Positions 58,301 to 64,000 of a stretch of 64,000 nucleotides of DNA are shown in pieces. The notes below the pieces were generated by a model. That model worked only from the letters and a program-made list of their open reading frames with translations. It had not been told where the DNA came from and searched no databases. Each line of letters starts with the position of its first letter. Position 1 is the first letter of the stretch. Position numbers and translations under genes: made by a program. Origin of the DNA: Vicia villosa (Eukaryota; Streptophyta; Magnoliopsida; Fabales; Fabaceae); NCBI RefSeq assembly GCF_029867415.1, contig NC_081186.1, positions 103,204,753 to 103,268,752 on the forward strand. The letters are read 5' to 3'.

Positions 58301-60641
58301 GATTCATATTGCACCTGAAGATCAAGAAAAGACCACTTTCACGTGCCCATTCGGTACATTTGCTTACAGGAAGATGCCTTTTGGCCTCTGCAATGCTCCT
58401 GGCACTTTCCAACGATGCATGATGAGTATTTTCTCTGATTTTATTGAAAATTGCATGGAAGTGTTTATGGATGACTTTACTGTTTATGGTTCTTCTTTTG
58501 ATGCATGCTTGAACAGTTTAAGCTTGATTTTAGAAAGATGCATCGAGACTAACCTTGTGTTGAATTATGAAAAGTGTCATTTTATGGTTGAGCAGGGAAT
58601 TGTTCTTGGTCATATTATTTCTGAAAAAGGAATTTCTGTTGACCCTGCTAAGATTGATGTGATTTCTACACTGCCTTACCCTTCTTGCATTCGCGAGATT
58701 CGTTCTTTTCTTGGTCATGCAGGTTTTTACAGGCGTTTCATCAAGGATTTCAGCAAGATAGCTCTTCCGCTGTCGAACTTGTTGAAGAATGACGTCACTT
58801 TTGATTTTGATGACAAATGCAAACAAGCGTTTGACTTCTTGAAGAAAGCATTGACCTCTGCTCCCATCATTCAGCCCCCTGATTGGACACTTCCTTTTGA
58901 GCTTATGTGTGATGCTTCCAATTATGCAGTTGGGGCTGTCCTTGCACAAAGAGTTGACAAGGCTGCCCATGTTATTTACTATGCTTCTAGGACTTTAGAT
59001 TCTGCACAGTCTAATTACACTACCACTGAAAAAGAACTTCTAGCTATTGTTTTTGCTCTTGACAAATTCAGATCTTATTTGCTAGGTTCCAAGGTTGTTG
59101 TTTTTACTGACCATGCAGCTTTAAAGTACTTGCTGAAGAAGCCGGATGCAAAACCGAGATTAATTCGGTGGATGTTGCTGCTCCAAGAGTTTAATGTCGA
59201 GATTAAAGACAAAAGTGGAGCTGAGAACTTAGTGGCTGACCACTTGAGCAGGATAGAGAGAGATGAAGACCCTTTTCCTATTCAGGATGACTTTCCTGAT
59301 GAGCAGTTGTTTCTTTTGCATGGGATTACACCTTGGTTTGCTGACATTGTTAATTTTCTTGTTGCTGGTGTTTTTCCTACAGGTGCATCTAGATCACAGG
59401 TTCACAAACTCAAAAGTGATGCCAAATATTATGTTTGGGATGATCCATATCTATGGAAGTTTGGTAGTGATCAGGTAATCAGGAGATGTGTCCCCGACAA
59501 TGAGATTGAATCTATTTTAAAATTTTCTCATGCATCTCAAGTCGGCGGACATTTCGGTCCTCAAAGGACTGCAAGAAAGGTCCTTGATTCAGGCTTCTAT
59601 TGGCCAACTATTTTTAAGGACGCTTTTGAGATTTATCGCACTTGTAAAGAGTGCCAGATAGCAGGTACCAACATCACTCGCAAGAGTGAAATGCCTCAAC
59701 AGCCTATGCTTTTCTGTGAGGTATTTGACGTATGGGGGATCGATTTCATGGGTCCCTTTCCTGTATCATTTGGTTTCCTTTACATTTTGCTTGCTGTTGA
59801 CTATGTTTCAAAGTGGGTGGAAGCTATCCCCACTAGGACTAATGATTCTAAAGTTGTTGCAGAGTTTGTCAGGTCTAATATCTTTTGCAGGTTTGGAATA
59901 CCGCGAGCTATCATAAGTGACCAAGGCACTCATTTCTGTAACCGCACCATGGAAGCCTTACTCCAAAAGTATGGAGTTGTGCACAGAGTCTCTACTGCAT
60001 ATCACCCACAGACTAATGGGCAGGCTGAGATCTCAAACAGGGAGATCAAACAGGTTTTAGAGAAAATGGTGCAGCCAAACAGGAAAGACTGGAGCCGTCG
60101 TCTAGAAGACGCACTTTGGGCTCAAAGGACAGCTTTCAAGACACCCATTGGGATGTCTCCTTATCGACTTGTTTTTGGTAAGGCATGTCATCTTCCTGTT
60201 GAGATAGAACACCGTGCTTTTTGGGCGGTGAAGAGTTGTAATTTGGAGATGCAACAAGCAGGTATTGAAAGAAAACTCCAATTACAACAGTTGGAAGAGC
60301 TTAGATTAGAGGCTTATGAGAGCTCTAGGATTTATAAAGAGAAAACTAAGCACTTCCATGATAAAATGATTTCTAGGAAGGAATTTTCTGTGGGCCAACA
60401 GGTTTTACTGTTTAACTCCCGCCTTAAGCTAATGGCTGGGAAACTTCGATCCAAATGGATTGGCCCCTTTGTTGTTACTAATGTTTTCCCTCATGGTGCA
60501 GTAGAAATAAAAAGTGCAGGTACTGACAAAGTCTTCAAGGTTAACGGGCAGCGGCTGAAGTTATTCCATGAAAGTCCGGTACCTGAAGATGTCAGCATAG
60601 AGGAGCTTTCTTTAGAAGCACCTGACTACGCTGCAACTTGA
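55344..60641 (+). CDS. Athila-lineage Gag-Pol polyprotein
   Basis: 1765 aa from the ATG at 55344 ([19 protein letters not shown]), the usual Athila Gag start. The open frame extends upstream to 55116 but only from a TTG. Domains: Gag near residues 85-175 ([29 protein letters not shown]); zinc knuckle [14 protein letters not shown] near 257 (CX2CX4HX4C); protease [12 protein letters not shown] near 580; RT near 940-1110 with [12 protein letters not shown] and the catalytic FMDD near 1040; RNase H ([18 protein letters not shown]) near 1190; integrase with H-H-C-C ([17 protein letters not shown]) and D-D-E ([28 protein letters not shown]); and a C-terminal GPFVV segment. No chromodomain. No stop or frameshift. 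The polyprotein would make particles, cDNA and integrate it. Confidence 0.96.
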   Translation: MAENRTLRQLAAPDVNYNGLCIEYDAVAVPFELKSGLIHLLPKFNGLAGEDPHKHLKEFQVVCSTPLKPEGITEDHIKLRAFPFSLQGAAKDWIYDLEPNSITSWNALKRVFLERYFPASRAASIRKEICGIRQDNESLAEYWDRFKKLVSSCPQHQITEQLLIQYFYEGLLPMDRNILDAASGGALVDKTPAAARALIENMSLNSQQFTTRTNSVQTKGVHQIQGSSNRALETRLDELTALVKQLAVAKPQTATVCGICTAHDHPTDTCPLLKDDTVTELPQAYAANLYNQNRYNNTPDLSTNKYHPNWRNHPNLRYGNQQPSQQQLTVPLPQPHHTPPATTSGPSLEDLVKQMAVNNLQFQQRTDTSIQTLTTQMGQLATQINNMQAQGSNQLPAQTVVNPNGNANVSAISLRSGKVTEPAPEKNKKIIEVTSELSSSEPPPAELSSPSSVVVGTEKNKEKEYVPPVPFPHRVLKNKRIEEGDKEKEILDMFRKVAVNIPLLDVIKQVPRYAKFLKDLCTNKRKVKGSDRVNLGRSISAFIQPEQSVSAISQVLPQKCKDPGTFTIPCTIGDKKFDNCLLDLGAGINVMPTSIYNNLCLGPMQHTGLIVQMANRSNARPTGIVEDVLVQVNDLIFPADFYILDMEGETKSSRAPIILGRPFMKTAKTKVDVDDGTMSMEFGDIVAKFNIFDAMKHPVEEHSVFNIELISELVDESYSELFAFDFPSLSDFDDDYSCPDCTDTNVCVLCAEIDASLQPDTFPTGEVVTDEVVFAVDALDIPAAPSLPSIIQPPSLELKELPGNLKYAYLEHNEKLPVIISSNLDLNQEDRLLQVLKRHKKAIGWTLADLPGISPSMCMHRILLEDGAKTVRQPQRRLNPLILDVVKKEVTKLLQAGIIYPISDSKWVSPVQVVPKKSGLTVVKNEKNELVPTRVQNSWRVCIDYRRLNQATRKDHFPLPFIDQMLERLAGKSHYCFLDGFSGYFQIHIAPEDQEKTTFTCPFGTFAYRKMPFGLCNAPGTFQRCMMSIFSDFIENCMEVFMDDFTVYGSSFDACLNSLSLILERCIETNLVLNYEKCHFMVEQGIVLGHIISEKGISVDPAKIDVISTLPYPSCIREIRSFLGHAGFYRRFIKDFSKIALPLSNLLKNDVTFDFDDKCKQAFDFLKKALTSAPIIQPPDWTLPFELMCDASNYAVGAVLAQRVDKAAHVIYYASRTLDSAQSNYTTTEKELLAIVFALDKFRSYLLGSKVVVFTDHAALKYLLKKPDAKPRLIRWMLLLQEFNVEIKDKSGAENLVADHLSRIERDEDPFPIQDDFPDEQLFLLHGITPWFADIVNFLVAGVFPTGASRSQVHKLKSDAKYYVWDDPYLWKFGSDQVIRRCVPDNEIESILKFSHASQVGGHFGPQRTARKVLDSGFYWPTIFKDAFEIYRTCKECQIAGTNITRKSEMPQQPMLFCEVFDVWGIDFMGPFPVSFGFLYILLAVDYVSKWVEAIPTRTNDSKVVAEFVRSNIFCRFGIPRAIISDQGTHFCNRTMEALLQKYGVVHRVSTAYHPQTNGQAEISNREIKQVLEKMVQPNRKDWSRRLEDALWAQRTAFKTPIGMSPYRLVFGKACHLPVEIEHRAFWAVKSCNLEMQQAGIERKLQLQQLEELRLEAYESSRIYKEKTKHFHDKMISRKEFSVGQQVLLFNSRLKLMAGKLRSKWIGPFVVTNVFPHGAVEIKSAGTDKVFKVNGQRLKLFHESPVPEDVSIEELSLEAPDYAAT

Positions 60642-61608
60642 TCAGGGAGTCCTTCTTTCCTTCTCTCTACTTTATTAGTAATGTCTTTTCATTGAGGACA
60701 ATGCTTAGTTTAAGTGTGGGGGAGGAAATTGTGTGTTTTATTTGTTTTTTTTTTGTGTTAGTATTTTGTTTAATTTCAATAAAAATTGCATCTTCTTGAA
60801 AGTTTTAGGCTACACACTGATTTGAGTCGGGTTTGCGGAGACATGGGAAAAGTTCACAAGATCGATATCGTTCTAACACCGTAAGTCTCCCGCATACGGA
60901 AATTGATTTGAATTTGTTATTATGTTTTAGCCTTAATTTCTCATTCTTTGACAGCTCTTGAGTAGTTTATTTCAGCAGTCGGCACCATCTCTCACACACT
61001 TTACGCAGGAAACCGATGAATATAAGTGAATGTTCCGAAAAGAAAAAAAAGAGAAAAGAAAAAGGTAATACACCTTCTAAGTTTGGTGATCCTCACCCGG
61101 TCACTTAACCCAACGGTTGTGTAATCTTTAAAAAAAAAAAAAAGTTTTCAAACTCTTTGTTAGTTGGTTCAGCGGTTTCTGGTGCTGAACTTGGTAGGGA
61201 GGATTACGGTCCGATCCCCCGCAACTACATCTGAGTAAGCAAAGGGTTATGCCACGCAAGTACCGGAACCCCGTGCAAAAGGATCAGAGTCACTAACCGG
61301 TTGTCCTGCTATAAGTGTGTGGAGATAACGGGCTTAATGTGATTGCGCCTGAATGAAAAAGAGCAAAAAGGATGAGTAAGTTAGGCTATGGTATAATAAT
61401 ATGATTTGAATTGGTTTGTGTATTTAGGAGCCTTATGTCTGCATATTTGTGGTTAGTGTTCTTACGATGTCCTTAGTGTGCAAGATTAGTACCTATCGAT
61501 GCAAACTCACCCGAAGAAGATCTGTAGCCTATGATGAGTAACTGTTGATGTTTTTTCTGCTTTCTTTTCATTTTGCTCGGAGTGCAAAAGTTCAAGTGTG
61601 GGGGAATT
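60642..61608 (+). other. Athila 3' internal noncoding region with polypurine tracts
   Basis: 967 bp without a long ORF. The PPT AAGTGTGGGGGAAT (about 61594-61607) directly precedes the right LTR. A second, near-identical purine word, AAGTGTGGGGGAGG, occurs at 60712-60725 just after the gag-pol stop. No env-like frame. Confidence 0.85.
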
Positions 61609-62662
61609 TGATCAGTGCATTTTTATGCACGTTCTTCCATGTTTGTACTCAAGCATTTCTTCGGTTTGTTTTATTTATTTTTATGTTTTAATATGTTTTT
61701 ATATTTTATTTTATTTTTGCACTTATTTGTTTTTCGTATTAATTTTTCAGCAATAACAGTCTGCACGGAAACGATCATATCTGGAGTTCCAGGAGTCCGA
61801 TTGAGGCGTTCTAATAATCGCCGGAAAGCTAAGAGAAAGAGCTACAATTCTTATGTTTGAGTCAAAGTCAGAATCGGACTGTAGAAGGGCCAGAATTTGC
61901 GTTGAAGTTGCTGCACTAGCTTTAGTTAAGTTTCAGGTTAATTGGTTTTGGGCCTGGGTCGTATGTTTGACCCAGTTGGATTGTAAAACGGGTCGTGGCT
62001 TTGACTTAGGTTAGGCAGCCGCGGTTACTGTTCATCTATCTTCCATTCACGAATTTTAGAGAGCTTTTCACGATTTGCTATGGAGAACTAAACCATCCGG
62101 ACGGATTTACTGTATTCAGGTTCAATGCTTTGAGTTTGTTATAACTACAATTAGATTTCTATTCCTTTCAATAATATTATATGATCATTGTTTGCTTAAT
62201 TCGATTTTCTTATAATATTGTTGATTTAATTTGGATTGATACATGTTCTTGAATTTTGATCGCAATTCGACTCTGCTTAACCGTTGAATTGCGATATCTT
62301 TAACCGTATGCTTAATCCGGCAATAGGGATATATATCTTACGATGTCGATCACGCTTGTTGAATGATATTGTGTTCAAATAGGATAGAGATCGTAGTTGT
62401 ATCAATCGATGATAAGTAGAACCCGAAACAGTGAATTCGTTTGCATTTTAATCACTTATTTCAAAACAGCTTATTTTCAGAATCACTTATTTTAAGCGCT
62501 TTTTCTGTAATTCGACCACCAAACCAACCCCCCCTTAATCGATTTAGCTTTTAGTTAATAAAAATCAAGAGTCCTTGAGAGACGATACACGAGTTACCGT
62601 TACCGTTGTTACTACAGTTTGCAATTTTACTCGTTTTTTGACCCGCGTGCGACAGCGGATCA
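61609..62662 (+). repeat. 3' LTR of Athila-type element
   Basis: 1054 bp, same ends as the left LTR, one C shorter in a C-run near 62527. Confidence 0.95.
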
Positions 62663-62667
62663 TACGT
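62663..62667. repeat. Target-site duplication TACGT (right)
   Basis: Matches 53635-53639. Confidence 0.92.
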
Positions 62668-62798
62668 CCACCGCGAGAGCCACGGCCACCACCACCACGG
62701 CCTGATCCTGCAGCATTGATGGATGATTGTTGAGAATGTGCAGGAGATGGTTGACTCCGGCGATTTTCGGGATGATTTCCTCCACCGCGGCGAGACAT
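62663..62798 (-). pseudogene. ARGONAUTE exon 1, 5' part
   Basis: Minus-strand ATG at 62798 starts MSRRGGGNHPENRRSQPSPA, then a GRGGGGRGSRGGR glycine/arginine-rich stretch typical of AGO1/AGO5-clade N-termini. The frame continues after the retroelement at 53634 without loss. With the N-domain words found there, it is an AGO fragment. Only exon 1 is present. Confidence 0.8.
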
Positions 62799-63446
62799 TG
62801 TGATGAAAGCAGTAACAAGAGATAGAAAACGTTAAAGCAAAGAAGAAGACTTAGGATCGAAAATGATTTGGGATATTTTGAAAGAAAAATGGGTGAGAAG
62901 CTTTTAAATAGGAAAGTGTTTTAGAAGTTAACCGTCTGAGAGTGGTGGGGAGAAGGAAAAGGGAACTTCGAAATTTCAAAAGGTTTTTTATTCTTTTAAA
63001 TAGGGCGTGGCTGTGGAGCTTCCCAATTTTTGATACGTAGGCTTTTAAGTAGGAAAGTGTTACCACATTTCTTAGAAGGTAACCGTCTTAGAAGGCTTAC
63101 GTAGGCACATGTGTCCACATTTCTTACCTGATCAGGGGACGTCATTACAAAAAAATCAAACAAAGGGGTGCGCTGGGAAAGTCAAAGTTCTATGTTTATA
63201 ATCCAGAAGATGGATAGTGTTCGCGGCGATGAAATCCAAGAATCTACATATTGAAATCAGAACAATCCAAAAACTAAGATGATAAATCCAATACAAAAAC
63301 ACTGTGCGATACAATCCGAAATCAGAACAAAACAAAACAAAACACGTCAAACAAAACAAAAACACGTTATTCTGCCCGACGAGCGTTACAAAATACACAT
63401 CAAACAAAATAAAAACACGTTATTCTTCCCGACGAGCGAACTCCTC
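62799..63446. other. Upstream region of AGO fragment
   Basis: Leader and promoter-like sequence on the minus strand (CTTCTTCTTTGCTTTAACG before the ATG). Short direct repeats such as TTTTAAATAGG/GTAGGAAAGTGTTA near 62905 and 63045. No other gene. Confidence 0.35.
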
Positions 63447-63656
63447 CTAATGAAGATAATTATACCAATCCTCATCCCACTCAGTATCAGAACCATCAGC
63501 GTTGATCACGCCTGAAGACTGAGTCTGCACGTCCGAGCCATGGACCCCCAGGGGACGAGAAGCAGAACCAGTCAAAACCTTCTTCTTCTCATTCACCTCC
63601 TTCACCTCCCTCACCTCCTTCTTTGAAGAACCCTTTCTTCCCTTAGCGCCACCCAT
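63447..63656 (-). CDS. Unrecognised small ORF (69 aa)
   Basis: Starts MGGAKGRKGSSKKEVREVKE at 63656 and ends DGSDTEWDEDWYNYLH before TAG at 63447. Basic N-terminus, acidic C-terminus. A TATAAAAG word lies about 50-60 bp upstream on the minus strand, so it could be a small transcribed gene or a captured exon. Family unknown. It lies between the AGO fragment and the right-hand palindromes. Confidence 0.35.
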   Translation of the reverse strand: MGGAKGRKGSSKKEVREVKEVNEKKKVLTGSASRPLGVHGSDVQTQSSGVINADGSDTEWDEDWYNYLH

Positions 63657-63918
63657 TCCTACGTAAAAATGAAGAAAGAAAGGTCCATGAGACCTCCTTT
63701 TATAAAAGAAGAAAGGGACACGAACTTCAAAGAAACAGGCACAATAAACAAAGGCGTTAAAAATAAAGTACTTGCAAATTAAAACGGACACTCCCTACCC
63801 TCTCTAGAAGACGCAGTCCTGCGTGCTGGTTGATTGTCTGACATGTTCCTGTAAACAATTGAAATCGATTAATATGCGAGACAAAATAAAAAACAAAAAA
63901 ATTTGAACTTCTGATACA

Positions 63919-63978
63919 TTTCGGAAGTTCATTTCCGAAAACTGGGATGGAGGTGTTTTCGGAAATGAACTTCCGAAA
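63919..63978. repeat. Two 22-bp palindromes at window end
   Basis: 63919-63940 and 63957-63978, starts 38 bp apart. The first is identical to the copy at 52925-52946; the second is its reverse complement. The array may continue beyond the window. Confidence 0.85.
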
Positions 63979-64000
63979 CACCCCTGCGATGGAGTTTTCT

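Larger units (their letters stand above)
53640..62662 (+). mobile_element. Athila-lineage Ty3/gypsy retrotransposon, near-intact
   Basis: 9023 bp with LTRs 53640-54694 and 61609-62662, TACGT target duplication, Asp-type primer-binding site, polypurine tract and an uninterrupted gag-pol frame. I count two substitutions (53966/61935, 54173/62142) and one length change in a C-run between the LTRs, about 0.2 percent. At a commonly assumed plant rate near 1.3-1.5e-8 per site per year this is below about 0.1 million years. There is no envelope-like ORF in the 967 bp after pol, although many Athila elements have one. It appears capable of movement as far as the reading frame shows. Confidence 0.95.

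Noticed and set aside
60642..61608. Envelope-like gene after Athila pol
   Set aside because: No open frame longer than a few dozen codons in the sense direction.
53646..61860. Identical 81-codon ORFs in both Athila LTRs (53646-53891, 61615-61860)
   Set aside because: They lie within LTRs, are duplicated only because the LTRs are, and resemble no protein; T-rich sequence gives a hydrophobic frame by chance.
1..64000. CRISPR arrays, prokaryotic operons, tRNA or rRNA genes
   Set aside because: The evenly spaced palindromes differ from CRISPR repeats in spacing and symmetry and lie in a plant genome. I saw no tRNA or rRNA sequence by eye, though I could not run a covariance search.

Overview
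This is a plant nuclear genome window, AT-rich with intron-bearing genes and many transposable elements. A legume is the best guess, probably of the Medicago/Trifolium/Vicia/Pisum group. That rests on the ABCC and phosphatase protein flavour, on the Tat/Ogre- and Athila-type Ty3/gypsy elements, and on MITE families I associate with legumes. The species is inferred, not shown.

Layout. (1) 2155-8620, plus strand: a complete 12-exon ABC transporter of subfamily C (ABCC/MRP). It has both ATPase sites but lacks the usual N-terminal TMD0. (2) 9.7-10.1 and 14.5-15.4 kb: decayed Ty1/copia pol fragments. (3) 12.6-49.4 kb: a scattered family of HAD-type phosphatases (pyrophosphatase/phosphoethanolamine-phosphatase-like, PS2/PECP1 relatives). 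There are four intact genes, A and B on plus and C and D on minus, facing each other tail to tail. There is also one broken copy carrying a hAT MITE and one orphan promoter without a gene. Most copies keep a GAATATTC box that fits the phosphate-starvation P1BS element (GNATATNC). (4) 18073-24874: a young Tat/Ogre-lineage Ty3/gypsy element with a GATGG target duplication and an intact 1378-aa gag-protease ORF. Almost all of pol and the first 14 bp of its 3' LTR are deleted. (5) 29-36 kb: a cluster of imperfect palindromes next to a possible plant-mobile-domain ORF, a gypsy LTR fragment and a gag relic. (6) 45.3-47.7 kb: an L1-type LINE relic. (7) 53640-62662: a very young, apparently full-length Athila-lineage Ty3/gypsy element with an uninterrupted gag-pol. 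It is inserted (TACGT duplication) into the first exon of an already frameshifted ARGONAUTE fragment on the minus strand. That fragment lies between arrays of 22-bp palindromes spaced about 51 or 38 bp apart.

Smaller DNA elements were defined by their ends: three hAT-like MITEs with perfect 8-bp duplications (13203-13763, 41146-42042, 51239-51543), two Stowaway MITEs (26491-26773, 41641-41921), each nested in another element, and several other inverted-repeat elements.

Functionally, the host genes suggest phosphate-recycling enzymes under PHR control and an ABC exporter. The rest is layered transposon history. I found no clearly new enzymatic system. The best candidates for something undescribed are the palindrome arrays around the captured ARGONAUTE fragment, the duplicated CPRC module in the Ogre-type ORF, and the TMD0-less ABCC gene.
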